DNA from: Caulobacter sp. | Lineage (GTDB): Bacteria > Pseudomonadota > Alphaproteobacteria > Caulobacterales > Caulobacteraceae | Reading direction: 5' to 3' | Assembly (NCBI GenBank): GCA_030683005.1 | Contig: JAUXMY010000008.1 | Coordinates: 157,001-221,000, forward strand | DNA length: 64,000 nt | Part shown: positions 45,609 to 55,622 of the stretch, piece after piece | How the letters are laid out: the number at the start of each line of letters is the position of its first letter | How positions within the stretch are numbered: position 1 is the stretch's first letter | Notes under the pieces: generated by a model | Database searches by the model: none | Seen by the model: only the letters and a program-made list of their open reading frames with translations | What the model was told of the DNA's origin: nothing | Made by a program: the position numbers and the translations under genes

Positions 45609-45736
45609 CCTCTCCCCGTGAGAGAGGTGGCCCGGCGGAGCCGGGTCGGAGAGGGAAGAACAGCGGCCAAACGTCTGACCGCCGGGACTCCTTCTCAGTC
45701 ACCGCTCCGCAGCGACAGCTCTCCCACGGGGAGAGC
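45609..45736. repeat. Inverted-repeat element, copy A (family R5)
   Basis: Begins CCTCTCCCCGTGAGAGAGGTGG and continues GCCCGGCGGAGCCGGGTCGG; its end, CAGCTCTCCCACGGGGAGAG, is the imperfect complement of its start. About 128 bp, non-coding. A second copy lies at 47181-47306 with an almost identical left part and right end. The remaining gap after pheT (45509-45608) holds nothing recognised. Confidence 0.8.
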
Positions 45737-45806
45737 ATGAGGCTTGGGCGCTTGCCACCCTCCCCGCCTTCGCCTATCCCTCTCCCCGCACAGGAGCCTC
45801 GCCGGA

Positions 45807-45938
45807 ATGCTTTCGCGTTTCGACATCGCTGAAACGACCGCCGCGCCCACGGGCGTGAGCGTCGCCGCCTGCGTCCTGTGCAAAACCATGATGATTATGA
45901 CCGATCCCGCCGGACCGGAGCGCAGGCGCGCGTCTTAA
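45807..45938 (+). CDS. Leader peptide of an apparent attenuator
   Basis: A 43-codon frame starting at ATG 45807, with AGGAG about 10 nt upstream. The second half reads GVSVAACVLCKTMMIMTDP: unusually rich in Val, Ala, Cys, Met, Ile and Thr, with TMMIMT as a hydrophobic cluster. The frame ends at TAA 45936-45938, 32 nt before a terminator hairpin. Its codons run through RNA segments 1 and 2 of the attenuator described in the next entry. It is unlikely to work as a free protein; ribosome stalling is the probable role. Branched-chain or aspartate-family amino acids are the best guesses for the signal. Confidence 0.6.
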   Translation: MLSRFDIAETTAAPTGVSVAACVLCKTMMIMTDPAGPERRRAS

Positions 45939-45999
45939 CGACCGCCGATTGATCGCAAGATCTTCGAAAGCCCCGCTCCGGAAACGGCGCGGGGTTTTT
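45866..45999 (+). promoter_or_regulatory. Transcription attenuator with alternative hairpins
   Basis: Segment 1 CGCCTGCG (45866-45873) pairs exactly with segment 2 CGCAGGCG (45921-45928), extendable by GGA/TCC. An overlapping part of segment 2, CCGGAGCG (45915-45922), pairs exactly with CGCTCCGG (45974-45981) in segment 3. Segment 3 also forms the terminator CCCCGC-T-CCG / CGG-C-GCGGGG with a GAAA loop (45971-45994), followed by TTTTT. The 1:2, 2:3 and 3:4 pairings are mutually exclusive, which is the classic amino-acid attenuator layout. It precedes the ACT-like genes by about 50 nt. Confidence 0.7.
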
Positions 46000-46045
46000 G
46001 CTGTGCGGTCAGTCGGTCCCCTCTCTCAAGCAAAGGACCAACACC

Positions 46046-46333
46046 ATGCCAAGCTCCAGTTCAGTCATAGACCTTCCCGATCCCGAGGCCCGCCATGTGC
46101 TGCGGTTTTCGGCCCATGACGTCTCCGCGGCCCTGGACGCCGTCCGCGATGGCCTCGCCGCCTCGGGGGCCGAGGTCTGCAACCTGCAGCTCAAGGCCGT
46201 CGGCGCCCTGGTCGAGGGCGTGCTGCGCCTGCAGCGGCTCGACGAGGCCGGCGCGGTGCGCCTGTGCCACCGTCTCGCCGACCTGCCCGGCGTGCTGTCC
46301 AGCCGCGTCGAGCACCAGTGGGGGCGGTCATGA
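46046..46333 (+). CDS. Small ACT-domain-like protein 1
   Basis: 95 residues with the beta-alpha-beta-beta-alpha-beta pattern of an ACT domain: RHVLRFSAHDVSAALDAVRDGLAASGAEVCNLQLK, then GALVEGVLRLQRLDEAGAVRLCHRLADLPGVLSSRVEH. ACT domains bind amino acids as regulatory modules. AAAGGA precedes ATG 46046. The stop overlaps the start of the second ACT-like gene. Upstream is the attenuator and leader peptide. Family assignment is by secondary-structure pattern, not by strong motif. Confidence 0.65.
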   Translation: MPSSSSVIDLPDPEARHVLRFSAHDVSAALDAVRDGLAASGAEVCNLQLKAVGALVEGVLRLQRLDEAGAVRLCHRLADLPGVLSSRVEHQWGRS

Positions 46334-46614
46334 GCGACGACGATCAGAAACGGCGGCTGTTCCTCGTGCGGGCGGCCAACGAGCCCGACGCCCTGGTCAG
46401 GGTGCTGGGGGTCGTGACCTTCCTGCAGGCGAAGCTGCGGCGCATCGAGGCCGAGCCGGTCGGCGACGGCCTGTCCATCCGGCTGGAGATCGAGGACGCC
46501 GGCGAACAGAAGGCCGAGGCGCTGGCCCGTCGGCTCGAGGCCTGCCCGTCCGTCCGGCGCCTGGCCTTCGGCTGGCGGGGCGGCCTTGCTCCCGTCGCCG
46601 CGACAGGCCAGTAG
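46330..46614 (+). CDS. Small ACT-domain-like protein 2 (IlvM-like)
   Basis: 94 residues. RLFLVRAANEPDALVRVLGVVTFLQAKLRRIEAEP then SIRLEIEDAGEQKAEALARRLEACPSVRRLAF follows the layout of IlvM, the small regulatory subunit of acetolactate synthase (DxLxRVLxVVxxxxxxxxxxxxE, then a second beta-alpha-beta). It is coupled to the preceding gene by an ATGA overlap. No catalytic acetolactate synthase gene is in the window, so the partner must be elsewhere or different. A role in amino-acid-dependent regulation is inferred. Confidence 0.68.
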   Translation: MSDDDQKRRLFLVRAANEPDALVRVLGVVTFLQAKLRRIEAEPVGDGLSIRLEIEDAGEQKAEALARRLEACPSVRRLAFGWRGGLAPVAATGQ

Positions 46615-46636
46615 AGGGATCGCAGTCGGAGGTTCC

Positions 46637-47170
46637 ATGAGCGCCAAACCCACACTCGAAACGATCCTGGAGCGGGGCCTGTTCGCCTCGCGCTGGCTGA
46701 TGGCTCCGATGTACGTCGGCCTGGTCATCGCACTGGGCGCCCTGGTGGTGATCTTCTTCCAGGAACTGATCCACGTCGTGCCGGTGTTGCTGTCGGGCAG
46801 CGCCAGCGCCGAGGACGCCATCCTGCTGGCCCTGGCCCTGATCGACCTGTCGCTGGCCGGCAATCTGGTGCTGATCGTGATCTTCTCGGGCTACGAGAAC
46901 TTCGTCAGCAAGCTCGACATCGGCGAGACCGAAGACCGGCCGTCGTGGATGGGCACGGTCGACTTCTCCGGCCTGAAGATGAAGCTGGTGGCGTCCATCG
47001 TCGCCATCTCGGCCATCGCCCTGCTCAAGGCCTTCCTGGAAGCCGGCGAGGGCGCGAAGATCGACGAGGCCAGGATGCTTTGGCTGGTGGTCATCCATCT
47101 GACCTTCGTGATCTCGGGCGTGCTGCTGGCCCTGATGGACTGGCTGGCCAGCCTGACCGACAAGCACTGA
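46637..47170 (+). CDS. YqhA/UPF0114-family membrane protein
   Basis: A 177-residue inner-membrane protein with four hydrophobic spans (residues 22-42, 62-85, 115-135, 148-168). LERGLFASRWLMAPMYVGL near the N-terminus and GYENFVSKLDIG in the middle are signatures of this family (TIGR00645). Function is not established. GGAGG sits 4-8 nt before ATG 46637. It follows the ACT-like pair by 22 nt, likely in the same operon, and is followed by repeat copy B. Confidence 0.9.
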   Translation: MSAKPTLETILERGLFASRWLMAPMYVGLVIALGALVVIFFQELIHVVPVLLSGSASAEDAILLALALIDLSLAGNLVLIVIFSGYENFVSKLDIGETEDRPSWMGTVDFSGLKMKLVASIVAISAIALLKAFLEAGEGAKIDEARMLWLVVIHLTFVISGVLLALMDWLASLTDKH

Positions 47171-47180
47171 GACCAGAAAT

Positions 47181-47306
47181 CCTTTCCCCGTGGGAGAGGT
47201 GGCCCGGCGGAGCCGGGTCGGAGAGGGATCAACCGAGGCTGACTTGCGGATCGCCGGGCCTCCCTCTCAGTCACCGCTCCGCGGCGACAGCTCTCCCACC
47301 GGGAGA
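47181..47306. repeat. Inverted-repeat element, copy B (family R5)
   Basis: Same family as 45609-45736: CCTTTCCCCGTGGGAGAGGT at the start, the identical GGTGGCCCGGCGGAGCCGGG block, and CAGCTCTCCCACCGGGAGAT near the end. The middle differs. The two copies bracket the leader-ACT-ACT-YqhA cassette. Confidence 0.8.
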
Positions 47307-47319
47307 TCGAGACCGCGTT

Positions 47320-47904
47320 TCAGAACGGGATGATGTTCCGCTGCCGGCTGTAGCTGAGGTAGCCGATGCTGGCGCCCAGGCGCAGGCCGACGCCGGCGCG
47401 GATCGGCGCCAGGGTGATGCCGTCGGCGCGCTGGTAGTTCACCCCCACGCCGCCGACGACATAGGCTGAACCATCCACACCAGGGAACCGGCGGAAGATC
47501 ATGTCCGGATAGTGCAGGTTGTAGCAGAGGGTGAAGACCCGGCTGGCGTTGCCGCCGAAGTCGAAGCCGATGGAGGGCCCCTGCCAGAAGACCTCCACCG
47601 TCTGCCGCTCCTTCATATAGAGCAGGCCGCGGCCGTAGCGGGCGCCGACGGTCATCGCGCCCGACGCTTCCTCGCCGGCGATGTAGCCGGTGGGCTGGCC
47701 GTTGTCCTTGAAGATCTTCTCGATGGCCGCGCCGGCCGCCTCGGCGGTCACGCCGAGGAAATCGGAGGTGGCGTTGACGATCTCGTCGGAACTGTAGGTG
47801 CGCAGGGGCGACCCGCCCGCCTCCTGATAGCCAGCGCTGCCGGTGCTGGCGCAGCCGCCGAGACTGGCGGCCATGCCGGAGAGGATCAGGGTGCGGCGGT
47901 CCAT
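47320..47904 (-). CDS. eipA: EipA-like envelope protein (DUF1134)
   Basis: A 194-residue exported protein. MDRRTLILSGMAASLGGCAS has an Arg pair, a hydrophobic core and a Cys that may be a lipobox. The DUF1134 core includes FFLGVTAEAAGAAIEKIFKD-type and QGPSIGFDFGGNASRVFTLCYNL, VGGVGVNYQRADGITLAPIRAGVG segments. EipA in Brucella is a periplasmic beta-barrel-like protein needed for envelope integrity. GGAG precedes ATG 47904. It follows the RND pump genes on the same strand after a 92-nt gap. Confidence 0.88.
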   Translation of the reverse strand: MDRRTLILSGMAASLGGCASTGSAGYQEAGGSPLRTYSSDEIVNATSDFLGVTAEAAGAAIEKIFKDNGQPTGYIAGEEASGAMTVGARYGRGLLYMKERQTVEVFWQGPSIGFDFGGNASRVFTLCYNLHYPDMIFRRFPGVDGSAYVVGGVGVNYQRADGITLAPIRAGVGLRLGASIGYLSYSRQRNIIPF

Positions 47905-47996
47905 GGACGACTCCGAGTCAGATGAGGAGTCGCAGACTCCCATTCCATTGGGACCGGTTTGCGGCGCGAACCCTAACGCGCGGTTAACCATGCCCG

Positions 47997-50900
47997 CTAC
48001 TCGGCCGGCGACTTCAGCACCTTCTGGTTGGCGAACAGCCGGTCCAGCCCGCGGTGGCCCCATGACCGCATGTCGTCGATGATCGTGAAGATCGCCGGAA
48101 TGTAGAGCAGCGACAGCAGGGTCGAGGTGATCAGCCCGCCGACCACGGCCACGGCCATAGGCTGACGGAACTCGACATCGGCGCCCAGGCCGATGGCCAC
48201 CGGCGCCATGCCCGCACCCATGGCCACGGTGGTCATCAGGATCGGCCGCGCCCGCTTGTGGGCCGAGTCCATCAGTGCCTCGTGGCGGCTCATGCCGCCC
48301 TTCATCGCTTCCAGCGCGTACTCGACCAGCAGGATCGAGTTCTTCGCCGCGATGCCCATCAGCATCAGAATGCCGATCAGGGACGAGATCGAGAAGGTGC
48401 TGCCCATGATCAGCAACCCCACGAACGCCCCGCCGATGGCCAGCGGCAGCGCGGCCATGATGGTGATCGGGTGGGTGAAGCTTTTGAACAGCAGCGCCAG
48501 CACCGCGTACATAAGGATCAGACCCGTGCCGAAGGCGCCGGCGAAGCCGACCACCATCTCGACCAGGAATTCGGCGTCGCCGGTCATGCCCTTCGTGACG
48601 CCGGCGGGCAGGGTCTTGACCGACGGCAGGCGGTTGACCGCGACCGTGGCCTCGCCGCTGGTGATGCCGTTCAACTCGGCGGTGATGGTGGCGACCCGGG
48701 CGCGGTCGAGACGATTCACCTGCGAAGGTCCGGCGCTGTAGCTCACCTCCGCAACAGCGCTGAGCGGAACCGAGCCGCCGGTGGCGGTCGGCACCCGCAG
48801 GTTCTCGAGCACGGAGATGTCCTCGCGCCCCTCCTCGGTCAGCCGCAGGCGGATCGGCACCTGGCGGTCGCCGAGATTATACTTCGGCAGCGCCTGGTCG
48901 ATGTCGCCGATGGTGGCGACGCGGATCGCCTGCGACAGCACCCCGGCCGAGACGCCCAGGCGCGAAGCCTCGTCGGCGCGCGGCGTGACGAGGATTTCGG
49001 GGCGGGCGATGGCGGCGGTGTTCACGACATTGGCCAACCCCTTGACGCCGCGCATGTCGCGCTCGATCGCCTGGGCGGTCGCCATCAGCTTCTCGCCGTC
49101 GTCGCTCTGGATGGAATAGGAGAAGACGCTGCCGTCGGTCGGTCCGCCGCCCAGCTGCGAGGGCACGCCGATACGCGCGCCCGGGACGGTCTTGAACGCA
49201 TCGACCATCTCGCGGACGAACTGCTTCTGGCTGAGCTTACGATCGCCCTTGTCAATCAACTCGGCGGTCACGGTCGCGGTGTTCACCTCGCTGCCGCCGA
49301 CGGAGGCGTAGACGTTGGTCACCTCCGGCCGTTTGCGCAGGTCGCGCGTGACCCGGGCGACCACCTCGTCTGTCTGGTCCAGGGTCGCGCCGGGCGGCAG
49401 TTCAACGGAGAAGGCCGCCCTGCCGATGTCCACCGACGGCTGCACCTCGACCGGGACCACCAGGGTGGTCAGCCCGGTCAGGATGAAGATCGCCCCGCCC
49501 ATGGCGAAGACCTTCCAGCGGTTGGCCAGGGCCCAGGTCAGCCAGCGCAGATAGCTGGTCATCCACGGCGGATCCTTGTCCTCGTGGTGCTTGTGCTTGA
49601 GCAGGTAGGCCGCCATCAGCGGCGTCAGCATCCGCGCCACGATCAGCGAGAACAGCACCGAAACGCAGGCGGCCAGGGCGAAGGCCTTGAAGAACTGGCC
49701 GATGATGCCCGGCATGAATCCGACCGGCGCGAACACGGCGACGATGGTGGCGGTGGTGGCGACAACGGCCAGGCCAATCTCGTCCGAGGCTTCGATCGCC
49801 GACGGGTACGGCGCCTTGCCGCCCCGCATGTGGCGGACGATGTTCTCGATCTCGACGATGGCGTCGTCGACCAGGATCCCGATCGTAAGCGACAGGGCCA
49901 GCAGGGTGATCATGTTGAGCGACTGACCCAGCGGCTCGAGCACCGCGAAGGTCGGGATCAGCGACAGCGGCATGGCCACCGCCGCGATCAGCGTCGCCCG
50001 CCAGTCGCGCAGGAACAGCCACACCACGATAACGGCCAGCAGCGCGCCCAGGCCCACCGCTTCCAGGGAGGCGATGTAGCTTTCCTCGGCGAACTCCACG
50101 TTGGCGTTGATCTGGTCGATCGACAGCTCGGGATGAGCCTCGTCGATCCTGGCGATCTCCTGGCGGACCTTCTGGGCGGTCTTGACCTCGCTGGCGTCGC
50201 GCGAGCGCAGGAAGTTGAAGGTGATCACTTCCTGGCCGTCGTAGCGGGCGCGGGAGCGGGGCTCGGTCCAGTTGTCCTCGATACGGCCCAGGTCCGCCAA
50301 CCGGATGCTGCCGCCGCCGGCGATGGGAACGCGGGTGTCGGCCAGCTCCTGGATCGATCCGGCCGCGCCCAGCGTGCGAATCGACCGCTCCGAGCCGCCG
50401 ACCGTCACCCGGCCGCCGGGCAGGTTGTTGTTCACATTGACCAGCGCCTGGCTGACCTGCGCCGCGGTCACGCCGAACGAGGCGAGGCGGTCGGGATCGA
50501 GGTCGATGCGGATTTCGCGGTCCACGCCGCCCAGACGGTTGACCTGTCCGACGCCCTGGATGGCCAGCAGGGCCCGACTGACCTCGTTGTCGACGAACCA
50601 GGACAGCTGCTCGGGCGTCATCGAGCCGGAGCGCACCACCCAGGTGATCAGCGGATCGCCGGTGATGTCCCAGCGGATGACCGAGGGTTCCTGCATATCC
50701 TGCGGCAGGTCGGCCCGCAGGTTGCTCATGGCGTTGCGGACGTCGTTGGTGGCCTTCTCGACGTCGGTCGAGAGCTCGAACTCGATCATGGTCACCGACA
50801 CGCCGTCGGTGACGGTGGAGCGCATGTGCCGCACACCGCTCAGGCCGGCGATCTTATCCTCGATCAGCCGGGTGACCTGGGTCTCCATCTCGCTGGGCGC

Positions 50901-51065
50901 CGAGCCCGGGCGTCCGGCCGCGACCTGGATCAGCGGGAAGTCGACGTCAGGATTGTTGTTGATCCGCATGGCGTTGAACCCGGCGATGCCGGCCAACGTC
51001 AGCATGATGAACAGCATGATGACGGGGATGGGGTTCCTGATCGACCAGGAGGAGATGTTGCGCAT
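47997..51065 (-). CDS. RND-family multidrug efflux transporter
   Basis: A 1022-residue inner-membrane proton-driven pump. Twelve transmembrane helices flank two large periplasmic loops. MRNISSWSIRNPIPVIMLF at the N-terminus and the proton-relay motif LTIGILVDDAIVEIENIVRHM in TM4 mark the HAE1-like subfamily. FMPGIIGQFFKAFALAACVS and LMGIAAKNSILLVEYALEAM complete the pattern. It follows its adaptor by 6 nt. No outer-membrane channel gene is adjacent, so a separate TolC-like partner is likely. Confidence 0.95.
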   Translation of the reverse strand: MRNISSWSIRNPIPVIMLFIMLTLAGIAGFNAMRINNNPDVDFPLIQVAAGRPGSAPSEMETQVTRLIEDKIAGLSGVRHMRSTVTDGVSVTMIEFELSTDVEKATNDVRNAMSNLRADLPQDMQEPSVIRWDITGDPLITWVVRSGSMTPEQLSWFVDNEVSRALLAIQGVGQVNRLGGVDREIRIDLDPDRLASFGVTAAQVSQALVNVNNNLPGGRVTVGGSERSIRTLGAAGSIQELADTRVPIAGGGSIRLADLGRIEDNWTEPRSRARYDGQEVITFNFLRSRDASEVKTAQKVRQEIARIDEAHPELSIDQINANVEFAEESYIASLEAVGLGALLAVIVVWLFLRDWRATLIAAVAMPLSLIPTFAVLEPLGQSLNMITLLALSLTIGILVDDAIVEIENIVRHMRGGKAPYPSAIEASDEIGLAVVATTATIVAVFAPVGFMPGIIGQFFKAFALAACVSVLFSLIVARMLTPLMAAYLLKHKHHEDKDPPWMTSYLRWLTWALANRWKVFAMGGAIFILTGLTTLVVPVEVQPSVDIGRAAFSVELPPGATLDQTDEVVARVTRDLRKRPEVTNVYASVGGSEVNTATVTAELIDKGDRKLSQKQFVREMVDAFKTVPGARIGVPSQLGGGPTDGSVFSYSIQSDDGEKLMATAQAIERDMRGVKGLANVVNTAAIARPEILVTPRADEASRLGVSAGVLSQAIRVATIGDIDQALPKYNLGDRQVPIRLRLTEEGREDISVLENLRVPTATGGSVPLSAVAEVSYSAGPSQVNRLDRARVATITAELNGITSGEATVAVNRLPSVKTLPAGVTKGMTGDAEFLVEMVVGFAGAFGTGLILMYAVLALLFKSFTHPITIMAALPLAIGGAFVGLLIMGSTFSISSLIGILMLMGIAAKNSILLVEYALEAMKGGMSRHEALMDSAHKRARPILMTTVAMGAGMAPVAIGLGADVEFRQPMAVAVVGGLITSTLLSLLYIPAIFTIIDDMRSWGHRGLDRLFANQKVLKSPAE

Positions 51066-51071
51066 GGCGGT

Positions 51072-52157
51072 CTACTTCGCCACGACGAGAACGCGGTCGC
51101 CGTCGGCCAGGAAGCCGGCGCCCTGGACCACGATCCGTTCGCCGGCCTTGAGCCCCTGCGTCACCTCGACCCTGTCCTGGGTGCGCGCGCCGATCACCAC
51201 CGGCCGGAACCGGACCACTGAACTGGCGTCGATCACGAACACGCCGGACTTGTTGTCGCGATAGACGACGGCGACCGTCGGGGTGGTGATGGCCGGCTGG
51301 TCGCCGACATTGATCACGCCGCGCGCGAACATGCCCGGGCGGAAGCCGCCGGCGGTGCTGAGCGCGATGCGGGCGACGCCGACCCGGCTCTGCGGATCGA
51401 CCTGCGAGGTGATGATGCGGACCTGGCCGGGGACTTCGCCCAACTGGTCGGAGGCGACGGTGGCCGGCATGCCGGCCCGCAGCTGGGCCAGCTGGGTCTC
51501 GGGCACCTCGGCGTTCAGCTCCAGCCGGCCGTCGCGGACGATGCGGAACAGCTCGGTCCCGGCCCCGACGATCTGGCCCTGCACGACCTTGCGCGAGGCG
51601 ACCAGGCCCGAGACGGGCGCGCGGACGGTGGCCTGGCTGAGACGGGTGCGGACTTCCGACAGCCCGGCCTGCGCGGCCGACAGCTGGGCGGCGGTCGTGG
51701 CCTGGTTGGCGACAGCGGTGTCGAGCCCGGCCTGGGCGAGGTAGCCGCGCTCCTTGAGTTCGCGGGCGCGGGCCAGTGCGGCGTCAGCCTGGGCCACGGT
51801 AGCGCGGGCGGCGGCGACACTGGCCTCCTGCTGGCGCAGCTGGGCGCGCAGCAGGTCATCGTTCATCTGGACCAGCGGCTGACCCTGACGGACCCAGGCG
51901 CCCTCATCGACCAGCACCCGCACGGCGGTCAGGCCGCCGGTCTCGGCGCCGACCACGACCTCGTTCCAGGCGACGATGTCGCCGCTGGCGGTGATCCGGC
52001 GCGGCAGGGTGGCCATGCTCACGGTCTGGACCGTCACGGTCTGGCTGGCCTGCGGTTCGGTGGATTTCTCCTCCGCCTTGCCGCAGCCGGCGAGCACGAT
52101 GGAGGCCAGGGCGAGAACCGCCAGTCGCCGCGCGAAACGGCCTTGGATGTCTCGCAC
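51072..52157 (-). CDS. RND efflux periplasmic adaptor lipoprotein (HlyD/AcrA type)
   Basis: A 361-residue membrane-fusion protein with lipobox LAGC at residue 25. Two lipoyl half motifs ([28 protein letters not shown] and [22 protein letters not shown]) flank an alpha-hairpin. A beta-barrel domain follows. It joins the RND pump to an outer-membrane channel. GTG 52157 is the start; AAGGGGA lies about 7 nt upstream. The pump gene begins 6 nt after its stop. Confidence 0.94.
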   Translation of the reverse strand: MRDIQGRFARRLAVLALASIVLAGCGKAEEKSTEPQASQTVTVQTVSMATLPRRITASGDIVAWNEVVVGAETGGLTAVRVLVDEGAWVRQGQPLVQMNDDLLRAQLRQQEASVAAARATVAQADAALARARELKERGYLAQAGLDTAVANQATTAAQLSAAQAGLSEVRTRLSQATVRAPVSGLVASRKVVQGQIVGAGTELFRIVRDGRLELNAEVPETQLAQLRAGMPATVASDQLGEVPGQVRIITSQVDPQSRVGVARIALSTAGGFRPGMFARGVINVGDQPAITTPTVAVVYRDNKSGVFVIDASSVVRFRPVVIGARTQDRVEVTQGLKAGERIVVQGAGFLADGDRVLVVAK

Positions 52158-52321
52158 GTCGCTATCCCCTTGATCGATGCGCCGAAAGCCCGGCGAGCAG
52201 GCCCGCCAGGTGCAGTCCGTATCTAGGGATCATGACACCTTTCGCAAGTGCGAACTGCGAATGCCTCGCACGCCGCCGAGCGGGTCTCGCCATGGCCGCC
52301 CAATGTGCTAGACGGGCGCGC

Positions 52322-54127
<1,806 letters not shown>

Positions 54128-54137
54128 TCCTTCGTCC

Positions 54138-54186
54138 TTCTCCCTGAGGGTGAAGGTGGCCTGCGGAGCAGGCCGGATGAGGGTTT
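54138..54186. repeat. Short inverted-repeat fragment after lepA
   Basis: CTTCTCCCTGAGGGTGAAGG is followed by GGCCTGCGGAGCAGGCCGGA and GAGGG. It contains two local hairpins and resembles the left half of family R5 in layout (hairpin, then a G/C hairpin ending GGA), but has no right half here. It could also help terminate lepA. Confidence 0.45.
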
Positions 54187-54259
54187 AGGGACGGTCGGCG
54201 ACACTTGCGGTAGTATGCGATCGCGGCGCCCGGCTGGCGCTCCGACGAAAGGCGCGATC

Positions 54260-54484
54260 ATGACCCTGCGCTACGACCCTGAAGCCGACGCCGTCTACAT
54301 CAAGCTGGCGGACGGCGCCTACGACGAGAGCGAGGAAGTCTCGCCCGGCGTCGTCCTCGACTTCACGCTCGACGGTCAGGTGATGGGCATCGAGATCCTG
54401 AACGCCGCCAAGACCCTTGCGCCCGGCGCCTGGTCCAAAGCCTCGTCGCCCGATGAGGCGCAGGACATTCAGGCGGCCGAGTAA
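54260..54484 (+). CDS. DUF2283 family small protein
   Basis: 74 residues: MTLRYDPEADAVYIKLADGA then EVSPGVVLDFTLDGQVMGIEILNA is a complete DUF2283 domain, a small beta-rich fold often found in phage or accessory regions. Function unknown. No strong ribosome site is seen; GAAAGG lies 11-15 nt upstream. It is the last gene with normal GC before the lower-GC stretch. Confidence 0.85.
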   Translation: MTLRYDPEADAVYIKLADGAYDESEEVSPGVVLDFTLDGQVMGIEILNAAKTLAPGAWSKASSPDEAQDIQAAE

Positions 54485-54513
54485 GGCTGGCCACGCTGGC
54501 CCGACACTGAACC

Positions 54514-55344
54514 CTAGAACCGGGCTCGCCAGTTCTCAGCCTCCAGCCCTACTGAGCGCTCCAACGGCGGTGGCAGAATGAAAATCTTGGGCGTACTGGA
54601 GAAAAGGTGAACGCGGTGCAGCCGCCAGACATCAGCCCTTTCGAGAGAGACCTCTCGCTCTGTCCGCGAGAGGAAAAAGTCGGTCGTTGCTGGACCATTT
54701 GTAGTTTTGACTTCGATCAGGCGCTCTTCACCTGAAAGATCAAAGCTTAGTATGTCGTAGCCCAGTCCGTCGCCATCCATTTTTGAGACGTGGCGAACGC
54801 GCTTGGCGAATTCTCCTTTTCCCGCCCGCAGTAGCTTGGTGCGTTCGCGCTCGCAAACTAGCTCCTCTCCCAACTCGCCAAGTTTCCGGTTTCGGGCGTC
54901 TCGCTCCGCGTAGTTATACTTCTTCGCAACCCGCTCTACCGTCACCTCGAGCTTTGGCTTCATCGGAAGCCGGTCGGGAATAGAAACCTCTTCGACTTCG
55001 ATAGGATCAAGAACCGGGCGCGTCGGCTCACCAAACACTAGCGCAGGATGCCCATCAAGATATCGCTCAACAGCGTCAGCGAGTGATTGCTGTATTTTGA
55101 AACGAGGGCTCAAACCCCTAGCAATCTCCATGTCAAGCCGACGAAGAACGGCCGAAACATTCTGGAGTTTGTTCTCTACTGACCCTGCCTCTCGACCAAT
55201 GACGTCAGCTAGATCGCGATAGCGTTGCTGCTTGTTTACAACGCCCCCGGAGCGTTGAATTTTGTCGATCTCAAAGTATTCGGCGACGACCATATCATTC
55301 TGCCAGTCGCTCCAACTCGATCCGGTACCAGGCTGCATCGTCAT
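54514..55344 (-). CDS. DUF3883 (NERD/PD-(D/E)XK-like) nuclease-family protein
   Basis: About 276 residues. The N-terminal helical part WSDWQNDMVVAEYFEIDKIQ ... NKQQRYRDLADVIGREAGSVENKLQNVSAVLRRL matches the region found before DUF3883 in related proteins. The C-terminal domain holds GYDILSFDLSGEERLIEVKTT, a D-x-EVK nuclease-like motif. This family is common in defense and accessory loci. The start is uncertain; 55344 and 55338 are in-frame ATGs just before the conserved N-terminus. GC content is clearly below the window average, a sign of recent acquisition. Confidence 0.75.
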   Translation of the reverse strand: MTMQPGTGSSWSDWQNDMVVAEYFEIDKIQRSGGVVNKQQRYRDLADVIGREAGSVENKLQNVSAVLRRLDMEIARGLSPRFKIQQSLADAVERYLDGHPALVFGEPTRPVLDPIEVEEVSIPDRLPMKPKLEVTVERVAKKYNYAERDARNRKLGELGEELVCERERTKLLRAGKGEFAKRVRHVSKMDGDGLGYDILSFDLSGEERLIEVKTTNGPATTDFFLSRTEREVSLERADVWRLHRVHLFSSTPKIFILPPPLERSVGLEAENWRARF

Positions 55345-55622
55345 AGGGGCTCGACCAACAGTAGAGGCTGCGAAGCTAGCCCGGAATTCCCTCGGGGTGG
55401 AAGCCTCCATCGCGAGCATCCCACCCCCGCGCGCGCCATTGGGAGATCGAACAGGAGCCGCACTCATCGCCCCAGCCAAACGTGGGAGTGATGAATACAA
55501 CCTATCCTGGTGCCACTTCATCGACTATAGTCGGCATTCGATGCGCGGCGCGTTTGCCGCGACCAGTCGGAGAGGCGCGACAAAGTGTTCGCTTGTAGGT
55601 TTGAGACGGGCAGCGCTCGGGC

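Noticed and set aside
43010..45670. 886-codon open frame antisense to pheT
   Set aside because: A shadow frame caused by high GC in the third codon position of pheT; no domain or start signal.
48258..51221. 987-codon open frame antisense to the RND pump
   Set aside because: Shadow of the pump gene; composition rich in Arg, Gly, Asp and His and lacking any recognisable fold.
52232..52321. Upstream extension of lepA by 30 codons
   Set aside because: LepA normally starts near [20 protein letters not shown]; the extension lies in the divergent promoter region.
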